This document shows, piece by piece, positions 14,454 to 19,792 of a stretch of DNA of 19,792 bases. The DNA is from Acetothermia bacterium UBA3571 (GTDB taxonomy: Bacteria; Bipolaricaulota; Bipolaricaulia; Bipolaricaulales; Bipolaricaulaceae). The notes under the pieces were generated by a model that was not told the DNA's origin, did no database searches, and worked only from the letters and a program-made list of their open reading frames with translations. How positions within the stretch are numbered: the stretch's first letter is position 1; each line of letters begins with the position of its first letter. Position numbers and translations under genes: made by a program. The stretch spans positions 38,309 through 58,100 of the forward strand of contig DFNI01000038.1 of the NCBI GenBank assembly GCA_002375995.1, given 5' to 3'.

Positions 14454-15689
14454 TCAGCTGCCATCCGGAGCGGGATAGGGAGCCCCGGCTTCCAGGTAGA
14501 GCTCCCGCAGGCGGGTGGCCTGGGACCGGAGGAACTCCACATCCACCGGCTCGCCCTTGATGACGAACTTGAAGAAGGTGTCCTTGTAGATCTTCTTGTA
14601 CTCGTCGGAGATGCCGCCGGGGATGAAGGAGACGATGGCGTCGGGGGACGCGGCCTGGGCGGACACACCCTTGGCCAGGATCTGAAGGGCTCCACTGGGA
14701 ACGGCACCGGCAGCTTCGGCCACCACGGGGAAGAAGCCCACGCCCTGGAGGATCTTCACCTGGACCTCGGGAGTAGTGAGGTACTCGATGAGCTTGGCCG
14801 CGGCGTCCGGATCAGGGGAAGTAGCGGGGATGCCCAGCCCAGCCAACACGGTGATGAACCCGCGGCCCGCAGGACCGGCCGGGGAGGGGATAGCGATGAA
14901 GTCATCGGGACGCTCGATCAACGCCTGCTTCACGCGGGCAGTGTGATCCCAGGCGATCCAGACCTCCTCCGAGAGGAGCGGGGTGTCCATGGCGTCCCAG
15001 GTGGGGGCGGCGGGGTTGACGTACTGCCACAGCTCCTTCATGTACTCCCACATCTTCACCGCGGCACCCGAGTCGAAGGCGAGCACCTGATAACCGGTGA
15101 AGGAGGGGTAGAGGTAACCGTGGATGAACCGGTGGAGCAAGCTCTTGGGCCCGGCGGGGATCCCCAGCTTTTGCATGCCGGTGGCCTCATAGATGTTCTT
15201 GGCCCACTGGAGGAGGTCATCGTAGGTCAGGGCCCAGACGTCGGCGCCCTCGGGCAGGTACTCCAGGGCCTTTTTGTTGGCTACCATGAGGTAGGTGGCC
15301 TGCATGAGCGGGATGTAAGCCTGCTTGCCACCCATTTGGCCGAGCTTCATCAGCGTCTCGCTGATGGTCCCGCCAACAGGGACGCCACTTACATCGGCCA
15401 GGGCATCGAGGACGCTGACGAAATCACCGTGTAGCGCGCAGAGCACGGCGATTTCCCCCTTGCCCGCCTCGTACTCGGCCGTGACACGGGACACGAACTC
15501 CGCGTATTCGGCCCCGATGAACTCCACCTCGATCCCGGTGGCCTCTGCGAACGGAGCGAGGATCTCGTTGCGCACGAACTCCGCCTCGGCGATGGGGACG
15601 AACTGGGTGGACATCCAGGTGATCTTTTGGCCGAGACCCGCGAAAGCGCCCACCAACAACGCTACCGCAAGAACAGAAAGTTTCTTCAT
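14454..15689 (-). CDS. ABC solute-binding protein, family 1 (411 aa)
   Basis: This is the periplasmic or surface receptor of the importer. The N-terminus MKKLSVLAVALLVGAFAG is a typical signal peptide with cleavage expected near residues 18-22. There is no lipobox Cys, so it is probably soluble in a periplasm rather than a lipoprotein. The mature part has the family-1 sugar-binding pattern: ILAPFAEATGIEVEFIGA after the first strand, a hinge-region stretch around AYIPLMQATYLMVANKKAL, TYDDLLQWAKN, and a C-terminal EYLTTPEVQVKILQG segment. The start ATG has AAGGAGGGAGT upstream and overlaps the stop of a 21-codon leader ORF. It is the first full gene of the operon that ends with mgs. The substrate cannot be read from sequence; a sugar, glycoside or the solute itself are all possible. 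Confidence 0.93.
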   Translation of the reverse strand: MKKLSVLAVALLVGAFAGLGQKITWMSTQFVPIAEAEFVRNEILAPFAEATGIEVEFIGAEYAEFVSRVTAEYEAGKGEIAVLCALHGDFVSVLDALADVSGVPVGGTISETLMKLGQMGGKQAYIPLMQATYLMVANKKALEYLPEGADVWALTYDDLLQWAKNIYEATGMQKLGIPAGPKSLLHRFIHGYLYPSFTGYQVLAFDSGAAVKMWEYMKELWQYVNPAAPTWDAMDTPLLSEEVWIAWDHTARVKQALIERPDDFIAIPSPAGPAGRGFITVLAGLGIPATSPDPDAAAKLIEYLTTPEVQVKILQGVGFFPVVAEAAGAVPSGALQILAKGVSAQAASPDAIVSFIPGGISDEYKKIYKDTFFKFVIKGEPVDVEFLRSQATRLRELYLEAGAPYPAPDGS

Positions 15690-15751
15690 AACTGCACTCC
15701 CTCCTTTTTGGAGTTGGAATTTACCGATTTGGCCAATTTCCGAACCGTCAT
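15686..15751 (-). CDS. Putative leader peptide (21 aa) overlapping the binding-protein start
   Basis: An ATG at 15751 follows a very strong Shine-Dalgarno, AGGAGGAGGTGAG, within the 5' leader of the transporter operon. The frame runs 21 codons (starting MTVRKLAKSV, ending GVQL) and stops at TGA 15688-15686, which shares bases with the binding-protein ATG (15689-15687) as ATGA. Length, ribosome site and overlap suggest a translated upstream ORF that couples or gates translation of the binding protein. The peptide is basic and polar with no obvious attenuator codon run. No family is recognised. Confidence 0.55.
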   Translation of the reverse strand: MTVRKLAKSVNSNSKKEGVQL

Positions 15752-15768
15752 CTCACCTCCTCCTGAAT

Positions 15769-15777
15769 TCTGCTCAA
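15769..15777 (-). promoter_or_regulatory. Candidate operator word TTGAGCAGA (copy 2)
   Basis: This is the same nonamer as at 8978-8986, located on the minus strand 11 nt past the -10 box of the transporter promoter, so just downstream of the predicted transcription start. It is a candidate site for the GntR-fusion regulator. Confidence 0.35.
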
Positions 15778-15791
15778 TGGGTAAAACCATT
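15776..15791. promoter_or_regulatory. Inverted repeat at the transporter start site, possible operator
   Basis: AATGG (15776-15780) and CCATT (15787-15791) flank six bases, forming a 16-bp dyad of the size GntR-family proteins bind. It overlaps the end of the -10 box and the expected transcription start, a position suited to repression. The dyad is short and its assignment is inferred only from position. Confidence 0.35.
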
Positions 15792-15818
15792 TTATTGGCC
15801 CACAGGGTAAGATGTCAA
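15789..15818 (-). promoter_or_regulatory. Strong sigma70-type promoter of the ABC-mgs operon
   Basis: On the minus strand a perfect -35 TTGACA (15818-15813) and a -10 TAAAAT (15794-15789, one mismatch to consensus) are 18 nt apart. Transcription should start near 15782, leaving a leader of about 90 nt that contains the 21-codon ORF. Confidence 0.85.
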
Positions 15819-15837
15819 GAGTCGTTCGATTTAGGGG

Positions 15838-15843
15838 TAAAAT
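15838..15843 (+). promoter_or_regulatory. -10 box for the GT4 gene
   Basis: TAAAAT lies only 11 nt upstream of the ATG at 15855, with no clear -35 at the right distance. If it is used, the mRNA would have a leader of just a few bases. GGTGA at 15845-15849 is the only Shine-Dalgarno-like sequence. The element also carries the word GGGTAAAA, found again at 15779-15786. Confidence 0.4.
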
Positions 15844-15854
15844 CGGTGATACCC

Positions 15855-17159
15855 ATGGTGATCGCCATTTGCCATTTCCGTTACGGGATGTTGGACGGGG
15901 TCTCGCTGGAGATGGAGAAGTGGAAGCGGGCCCTGGAGCGACTGGGGCACCGGGTGGCGATCATCGCCGGCGAGGACCCCACCGGCGAAGCCACGGTCAT
16001 CCCGGAGATCTCCATCGCCGGGGCCGAGGGGATCCGCCGCGATGCCTTCACAGCCCTATCCCGTACCCCCCGAGAACTCACCGCGGAGATCGAGCGGAAA
16101 GCCGAACGCATCGCGGAGATCCTCATAGAGACGTTGCAGCGGGAAAGGGCCGAGCTCCTGATTATCGAAAACATCTGGTCGCTGCCCATCAACATCCCCG
16201 CCGCCCTGGCCTTCCTGCGGGCCGTGGACACCCTGGGGCTCCCGGTGGTCGCCCATCACCACGACTTCTGGTGGGAGAGGGATATTTACAGCCCCACCTG
16301 CGGAGAGGTTGAAGCCCTCTTGGGAGAGATGTTCCCCCCCGCTCATCCCCGGGCGGTGCATGTGGTCATAAACTCCCTCGCCCAAGCGGAACTCCAGCGC
16401 CGTCGCGGGCTGCGAGCGGAGGTGGTCCCCAACGTCATCGACTTCGATGCCCCCTGGGGGGTGGACGAGCTCAACGCCTCCCTGCGGGAGGATCTAGGCC
16501 TCGCCCCCGAAGACATCGTCTTCCTACAGGCCACCCGGGTGGTGCGCCGTAAGGGGATCGAGATCGCCATCGACCTCGTCCACCGCTTCCAGGCCGAGGT
16601 CCTGCCTTCCCTGCGCATCCCGGGGAAAGGGCGCCGCGTGGTCCTCTTCCTCCCGAACCTGATCGAGGATCCGGACTACCACGGGGCGCTGCTCCGGAGG
16701 GCTGAACGCCTCGGCGTGGAGGCCGTGTTCGTCCCGGACCGGTTCGGCGCGGAGCGGGCGAAGGCGGACGGGAAGAAGGTCTATTCGCTGTGGGATGCCT
16801 ACACCATCGCCGACTTCGTCACCTATCCCTCGCTCTACGAGGGCTTCGGGAACCAGTTCCTGGAGGCGGTGGTGGCGAGGTTGCCGTTGGTAGTGTTCGA
16901 GTACCCCGTGTTCGCCGCGGACATCGCCCCTCTTGGGTTCCGGTACGTGTCCTTGGGACGCGAATACCACCGGGACGAGGAAGGGTTGGCCCGGGTACCG
17001 GAGGAGGTGATCCGCCGGGCAGCACGGGAGGTGGGAGAGATCCTGGCCGACGAGCCGCGCCGGAGGGAGATGGTGGAGCACAACTTCGCCCTGGGGCGGG
17101 AGCATTTCTCCCTGAAAAGGCTGGAGCGGGAACTCTCGGCGTTGCTCCGGACCTTCTGA
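15855..17159 (+). CDS. GT4-family glycosyltransferase (434 aa), possible solute glycoside synthase
   Basis: This is a retaining GT-B-fold transferase. The N-terminal domain has the acceptor-side loop GMLDGVSLEMEKW (11-23) and AHHHDFWWERDIY (133-145). The donor domain has ATRVVRRKGIE (226-236) and the EX7E motif EGFGNQFLE (E329 to E337). A longer open frame begins at 15627, but it runs through the opposing leader and promoter region; the family N-terminus (MVIAICHFRYGM) starts at ATG 15855. It is divergent from the ABC-mgs operon and 60 nt ahead of a nucleotidyltransferase, so a role in making or extending the same class of solute is reasonable. The GT4 enzymes of mannosylglucosylglycerate synthesis described in Petrotoga (MggA/MggS) are the closest idea I have, but I cannot confirm this; it could equally act on another small sugar acceptor. 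Confidence 0.85.
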   Translation: MVIAICHFRYGMLDGVSLEMEKWKRALERLGHRVAIIAGEDPTGEATVIPEISIAGAEGIRRDAFTALSRTPRELTAEIERKAERIAEILIETLQRERAELLIIENIWSLPINIPAALAFLRAVDTLGLPVVAHHHDFWWERDIYSPTCGEVEALLGEMFPPAHPRAVHVVINSLAQAELQRRRGLRAEVVPNVIDFDAPWGVDELNASLREDLGLAPEDIVFLQATRVVRRKGIEIAIDLVHRFQAEVLPSLRIPGKGRRVVLFLPNLIEDPDYHGALLRRAERLGVEAVFVPDRFGAERAKADGKKVYSLWDAYTIADFVTYPSLYEGFGNQFLEAVVARLPLVVFEYPVFAADIAPLGFRYVSLGREYHRDEEGLARVPEEVIRRAAREVGEILADEPRRREMVEHNFALGREHFSLKRLERELSALLRTF

Positions 17160-17219
17160 GTCCCCACCCAGAGCTTCCGAGCGGCGAGAGATCCACGATA
17201 GCGGAAGGGAGGCTTAAAG

Positions 17220-18122
17220 ATGAAAATTGTAGTTCTTGCCGGCGGGTACGCTAAGAGGCTTTGGCCGCTGACTTTACGGCGTCCCAAGCCCTTGCTTCCC
17301 GTAGCTGGCCGCCCCATCCTGAATTACCTTTTCGAGGGGATGCCTCCGGGTGCCGTCCCGGTCCTCTCGGTGAACCGGCGGTTCGTGGGACATTTCTCGA
17401 GGTGGCTTTCCCGTTCGGGATACCGGGCAGAGCTTGTGGTGGAGGATACCCGTTCGGAAGAGGAGAAACTGGGAGCCATCGGTGCCCTGGCTTACCTGGT
17501 GCGCCGTCTCGGGGAAGACGAGGAGCTCCTCGTGGTGGGGGGCGACAACATCTTTCCCTTTCGCCTCGCCGAGTTCGCCTCGGCCTACTCCGGCAGGACG
17601 CTTGTGGCCCTGTACAAGTTGGGGGATCGGGCCGCAGCACGCCGCTACGGGGTCGCGCGAGTAGAGGGAAACCGGGTGGTGCACTTCGTCGAGAAGCCCG
17701 CGGACCCACCATCCGACCTCGTGAGCACCGCCTGTTACCTTTTCCCGCCTCGGGTCCTCCCCATGTTCGGCGAGTTCCTTCGGGAGGCGGAGGAGGGGAA
17801 GGACGCGCCTGGGTATTTCCTCCAATGGCTGCTCGGACGGGAAACGATCGAGTCCTATGTCTTCACGGGGCCCTGGTTCGACATCGGCTCAAGAGAAGCC
17901 TACATCCGCGCCAATCTCCACTTCAGTGGTGGACGAAGCTGGATCGCACCGGAGGCCGAGATTCTGGGCTCCCTGATCGAGGAGTCGGTTGTGGTGGGGC
18001 GGGCTCGGATCGTGGATTCCGTGTTGAGGAGGTGTGTGGTAGACGAAGGCGTGAATCTAGAGGGCGTCGAAATCTCCGAGTCAATCATCGGCCGGGGAAC
18101 GGATATCCGCCGCGTTCCCTGA
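17220..18122 (+). CDS. Sugar-1-phosphate nucleotidyltransferase (300 aa), possibly mannose-1-P guanylyltransferase
   Basis: The enzyme condenses an NTP and a sugar-1-phosphate into an NDP-sugar. The N-terminal Rossmann-like domain carries LAGGYAKRLWPLT (6-18; the usual GGxGTRL has Ala-Lys in place of Gly-Thr), RPKPLLPVAGRPI (21-33), the metal-binding D109 in VGGDNIF, HFVEKP (155-160) and GPWFDIGSREAYIRAN (217-232). Residues about 240-298 form a short left-handed beta-helix of hexapeptide repeats. AAGGGAGG (17205-17212) stands 7 nt before the ATG. FVEKP and the WFDIGS segment occur in GDP-mannose and dTDP/UDP-glucose pyrophosphorylases alike, so the base and sugar are not decided by sequence. 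Next to mgs, which uses GDP-mannose, a GDP-mannose role is the natural guess. Confidence 0.88.
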   Translation: MKIVVLAGGYAKRLWPLTLRRPKPLLPVAGRPILNYLFEGMPPGAVPVLSVNRRFVGHFSRWLSRSGYRAELVVEDTRSEEEKLGAIGALAYLVRRLGEDEELLVVGGDNIFPFRLAEFASAYSGRTLVALYKLGDRAAARRYGVARVEGNRVVHFVEKPADPPSDLVSTACYLFPPRVLPMFGEFLREAEEGKDAPGYFLQWLLGRETIESYVFTGPWFDIGSREAYIRANLHFSGGRSWIAPEAEILGSLIEESVVVGRARIVDSVLRRCVVDEGVNLEGVEISESIIGRGTDIRRVP

Positions 18123-18127
18123 CTCAC

Positions 18128-18166
18128 AAAAACCGGGAAGACAGGGTTGTAACCCCCGTCCTCCCG
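18128..18166 (-). terminator. Terminator of the ArsR-glutaredoxin-disulfide oxidoreductase operon
   Basis: On the minus strand, CGGGAGGACGGGG (18166-18154) pairs with CCCTGTCTTCCCG (18146-18134), with two G-U wobbles, and is followed after one G by five T (18132-18128). It lies in the 62-nt gap between two convergent genes. Read on the plus strand the wobbles become A-C mismatches and the T tract is 12 nt away, so it acts mainly for the minus-strand operon. Confidence 0.75.
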
Positions 18167-18184
18167 CTTGGGTCGCCTTTTTCC

Positions 18185-18817
18185 TCAGCTGCCCACTGCC
18201 TCAAGGACCTTGTCCGCGAACTCCTCCTCGGGGATGGCTCCCTCGAACCGTACCCGGTCGTTTATCACCACGGTGGGCACTGCCATTACCTCATAACGAT
18301 CGGACAGCTCCGGGAAATCCGGGGCCATCACCATATCTCCCCGGATGAGGGGAGAAGCCATGGCGAAGCGGTGTGCTGCGCGCACGGCATAAGGGCAATA
18401 GGGACATGTGGGGGTGACGAATACCTGTATATGCACCGGTTCCTTGATGTTCTCGAGTTTCCGGGTGATCTCTTCTTCCAGCTCCGCCTCCCCCGCGGCC
18501 ACATCTTTTATCGCCTCCAAGAAGGATGCGAACTCGTAGCCCGAGGGGATTCCGAAGAACCGGATCCCGTAGTCCTCGTCATTCCCTTGGAGCACGATGG
18601 CCGGGGTCTTGTCGAGGCCGAGTTCCACGGGAGGCTCTTGGGCGATCTCCAGGGCCACCTTCTCCGGCACGATGGCCCCCACTTCCTCCATGAGCTCCTT
18701 GAGGAGCTCCCCCGTGGGTGACTCCTCACCTAAGAAAAGCTTCACCGTGACCTTCCGGGGAAGCTTTTCGAACTCGCCCCGGATGTACTCCAAATCCTCT
18801 CCGCTTATGTACGGCAT
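18185..18817 (-). CDS. Protein disulfide oxidoreductase, two thioredoxin folds, N-terminal site degenerate (210 aa)
   Basis: This is a thermophile-type PDO/glutaredoxin-like protein made of two fused thioredoxin units. The C-terminal unit (about 120-210) has the active site T-C138-P-Y-C141 and the cis-proline V180-P181-T. The N-terminal unit (about 1-110) keeps the cis-proline T71-P72, but where homologues have CxxC it reads ESPTGELLKEL, so S33 and G36 replace both cysteines. Only one redox centre remains. A longer frame reaches 19045, but ATG 18817 has AAAGGAGAGG upstream and matches the family length (about 210-230). It is the last gene after glutaredoxin and ArsR (32-nt gap). Such proteins form, reduce or isomerise protein disulfides in the cytoplasm of thermophiles. 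An AhpF-N-domain-like electron donor role is also possible. Confidence 0.88.
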   Translation of the reverse strand: MPYISGEDLEYIRGEFEKLPRKVTVKLFLGEESPTGELLKELMEEVGAIVPEKVALEIAQEPPVELGLDKTPAIVLQGNDEDYGIRFFGIPSGYEFASFLEAIKDVAAGEAELEEEITRKLENIKEPVHIQVFVTPTCPYCPYAVRAAHRFAMASPLIRGDMVMAPDFPELSDRYEVMAVPTVVINDRVRFEGAIPEEEFADKVLEAVGS

Positions 18818-18849
18818 TTCCTCTCCTTTCGCCGCGGGGGCGGCGGGTT

Positions 18850-19092
18850 TTAATACAGGCCCAAAAGGTAGTCGAGCCTCTCTTTGTCGAAACCGATGAC
18901 GATCTCGCCATCGATTTCTACCACCGGGACACCCATCTGGCCCGATTTCCGGATCATCTCCATCGCGGCGGCCTGATCCTGGGAGACGTCGATTTCGGTA
19001 TAAGGGATGCCCCGTTCTTCCAGGTACTGTTTTACCGCGTTGCACCAGGGACAGCTGGGCGTGGTATAGACGATGACCTGGCGTTCCTCCAC
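18850..19092 (-). CDS. Glutaredoxin-like / NrdH-type redoxin (80 aa)
   Basis: This is a single-domain thiol reductase. The active site is T-P-S-C14-P-W-C17, the cis-proline region is MGVPVVEIDG, and GFDKERLDYLLGL near the C-terminus is the usual substrate or glutathione-side helix. The open frame extends back to 19176, but that part only overlaps the ArsR gene. GTG 19092 has GGAGG of the ArsR 3' end about 10 nt upstream and gives the family's normal length of about 80. Only 2 nt separate it from the ArsR stop, so the two are coupled. Many such proteins in anaerobes use a thioredoxin reductase rather than glutathione. Confidence 0.92.
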   Translation of the reverse strand: MEERQVIVYTTPSCPWCNAVKQYLEERGIPYTEIDVSQDQAAAMEMIRKSGQMGVPVVEIDGEIVIGFDKERLDYLLGLY

Positions 19093-19094
19093 GG

Positions 19095-19391
19095 TCAGCT
19101 CACCTCCTCCTCGCTGAGCCAGCGTATTACCCCTTCGTTCAAGATGGCCTTGAGTCTGGGGGTGAGGGAGATGCAACGGCGCCGACCCTCCCGGACCTTG
19201 TTTATGAGGCGTGCGCTCTCGAGGACGCGGAGATGGTAGGAGACGGCCGGCTGGGACAACCTGAGATGATTGGCCAGATCGCCGCAGCCGAGTCGGGGGT
19301 TCTTGAGGAGCAAGCTCAAGATCCGGAGCCTCTCCTCCGAACCCACGGCGGCCAGGGCCTTGGCAAGCTCCTGCACAGTATAAGTACCCAT
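19095..19391 (-). CDS. ArsR/SmtB-family regulator (98 aa)
   Basis: This winged-helix repressor has the HTH at about 36-57 (CGDLANHLRLSQPAVSYHLRVL) and the wing KVREGRRRCISLTP (65-78). Its only cysteines are C36, just before the HTH, and C73 in the wing. The multi-Cys arsenic site of classic ArsR (CVC in alpha-3) is absent. With a glutaredoxin and disulfide oxidoreductase downstream, a thiol, sulfide or redox signal is more likely than a metal, by analogy with two-Cys ArsR proteins such as BigR/YgaV, but this is inference. ATG 19391 is chosen over 19430 because the promoter lies between them; the leader is only a few bases and has no Shine-Dalgarno. Confidence 0.9.
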   Translation of the reverse strand: MGTYTVQELAKALAAVGSEERLRILSLLLKNPRLGCGDLANHLRLSQPAVSYHLRVLESARLINKVREGRRRCISLTPRLKAILNEGVIRWLSEEEVS

Positions 19392-19401
19392 CACAGTATC
19401 T

Positions 19402-19430
19402 ATTGTACCCGGGAACCTCAAATATTTCAA
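19402..19430 (-). promoter_or_regulatory. Promoter of the ArsR redox operon
   Basis: Minus-strand TTGAAA (19430-19425) and TACAAT (19407-19402) are spaced by exactly 17 nt. The -10 box ends 10 nt before the ATG, so transcription starts within about 4 nt of it and the transcript is nearly leaderless. An AAATATTT palindrome (19420-19427) overlaps the -35 and CTTTTAAAAG (19432-19441) lies directly upstream; either could be the ArsR operator. Confidence 0.8.
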
Positions 19431-19629
19431 ACTTTTAAAAGCTTATGATGTCCTGTCCACCGCTTTGGGCAGCGCCCCTCCCAAGGGGCCTTGTCCACCA
19501 AAAACGGGGTAACCCCAGCATCTTTTCAGTCCTGATCTTCCAAGGACTTCCTCAATAAAACCGCTTCGTCTCGCGGGGCGTGCAGTCGAGGGTAAATTTG
19601 AGGTAGGCAAGGTCAACCGGCCCGTGGAC
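19431..19629. other. Hairpin-rich non-coding spacer
   Basis: No gene is visible in these 199 nt. They hold several small stems: GCCCC/GGGGC (19474-19478 and 19485-19489), GGGG/CCCC (19506-19509 and 19513-19516), followed on the minus strand by T5 at 19504-19500, AGTCCT/AGGACT (19528-19533 and 19543-19548), and CCGC/GCGG (19561-19564 and 19573-19576), followed on the minus strand by T4. TGTCCACC is repeated at 19454-19461 and 19492-19499. The stems next to T tracts are weak candidates for the terminator of the GHMP kinase gene. The rest is unexplained. Confidence 0.5.
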
Positions 19630-19792
19630 TCAACCGTGGGAGTGGTAGATCACCGTGGAACCGTGGGGCTCATAGGCGATCTTCAGTTCCCGGATGTTCA
19701 GGGTGGTGAACCTGCGGCGAAGGGCTTCGGCACTCTCGGGACTCTTACAGAAAAAGAGGATGAACCCTCCACCCCCCGCTCCGAGGACCTTC
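19630..19792 (-). CDS. GHMP-family sugar kinase, C-terminal fragment (53 codons visible)
   Basis: The gene enters from the right edge of the window and ends at TGA 19632-19630. The visible start KVLGAGGGGFILFF is the glycine-rich third motif of GHMP kinases, and the ending (ELKIAYEPHGSTVIYHS) matches the last strands of the D-glycero-D-manno-heptose-7-phosphate kinase (HddA)-like group, where F.F...GS.V is typical. The exact sugar substrate cannot be told from the C-terminus. Heptose or fucose-type kinases for cell-surface sugars are the main options. The fragment is too short to be caught by length-limited ORF calling. Confidence 0.8.
   Translation of the reverse strand, partial: KVLGAGGGGFILFFCKSPESAEALRRRFTTLNIRELKIAYEPHGSTVIYHSHG

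Noticed and set aside
13890..15434. 514-codon plus-strand open frame across permease and binding-protein genes
   Set aside because: Rich in Glu/Asp/Gly from reverse-complemented coding; the opposite strand has signal peptide, EAA motif and operon spacing.
15627..15854. N-terminal extension of the GT4 protein
   Set aside because: It would run antisense through the binding-protein start, leader ORF and promoter; the conserved N-terminus begins at 15855.
18818..19045. N-terminal extension of the disulfide oxidoreductase
   Set aside because: It is an out-of-frame shadow of the glutaredoxin gene, and a good Shine-Dalgarno precedes ATG 18817.
19392..19430. Upstream ATG for the ArsR gene
   Set aside because: The best promoter in the region (TTGAAA-17-TACAAT) lies between it and ATG 19391, so it would not be transcribed.
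1..19792. CRISPR array, tRNA or rRNA gene, replication origin, phage genes
   Set aside because: No regularly spaced repeats, cloverleaf-like segments, rRNA signatures or phage-type genes were seen on either strand.

Overview
The window is GC-rich, tightly packed bacterial DNA with short gaps, many start/stop overlaps and good Shine-Dalgarno sites. The gene set combines mannosylglycerate synthase, an M42 aminopeptidase, rubredoxin with its reductase, a protein disulfide oxidoreductase of the thermophile type, and Rad50/Mre11-like SbcCD. This points to a thermophilic or thermotolerant anaerobe. An uncultured deep-branching lineage such as Bipolaricaulota/Acetothermia would fit, but nothing in the window proves the phylum.

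Layout. (1) 2-1474: the end of a secreted protein of cysteine-bracketed beta-domains, closed by a terminator. (2) 1680-7118 (+): M42 aminopeptidase, acylphosphatase, sbcD and sbcC, probably one transcript. (3) 7119-7504: no intact gene, but a remnant of an IS256-family transposase. (4) 8862-7505 (-): rubredoxin (53 aa) and NAD(P)H:rubredoxin oxidoreductase, coupled by an ATGA overlap. (5) 8988-10430 (+): a regulator made of a GntR winged helix fused to a complete ABC-type sugar-binding domain. (6) 15751-10420 (-): a short leader ORF, solute-binding protein, terminator-like hairpin, two permeases, ATPase and mannosylglycerate synthase (mgs), driven by a near-consensus promoter (TTGACA-18-TAAAAT). 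(7) 15855-18122 (+), divergent from (6): a GT4 glycosyltransferase and a sugar-1-phosphate nucleotidyltransferase. (8) 19391-18185 (-): ArsR-type regulator, CPWC glutaredoxin and a two-domain disulfide oxidoreductase whose first active site has lost its cysteines. (9) 19792-19630 (-): the C-terminal end of a GHMP sugar kinase.

The centre (8988-18122) reads as one accessory module for a mannosylglycerate-type compatible solute. The nucleotidyltransferase could supply the nucleotide sugar (perhaps GDP-mannose). Mgs makes mannosylglycerate, and the GT4 enzyme may make or extend a related glycoside. The ABC system imports a sugar or solute, and the GntR-binding-protein fusion probably senses a cytoplasmic sugar or solute and controls the locus. 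A 9-base word, TTGAGCAGA, lies just downstream of both the regulator's and the transporter's predicted promoters and is a candidate operator. The module's promoter architecture (fusion regulator, leader ORF overlapping the binding-protein start, hairpin after the binding-protein gene, nearly leaderless regulator genes) is the most unusual part of the window.
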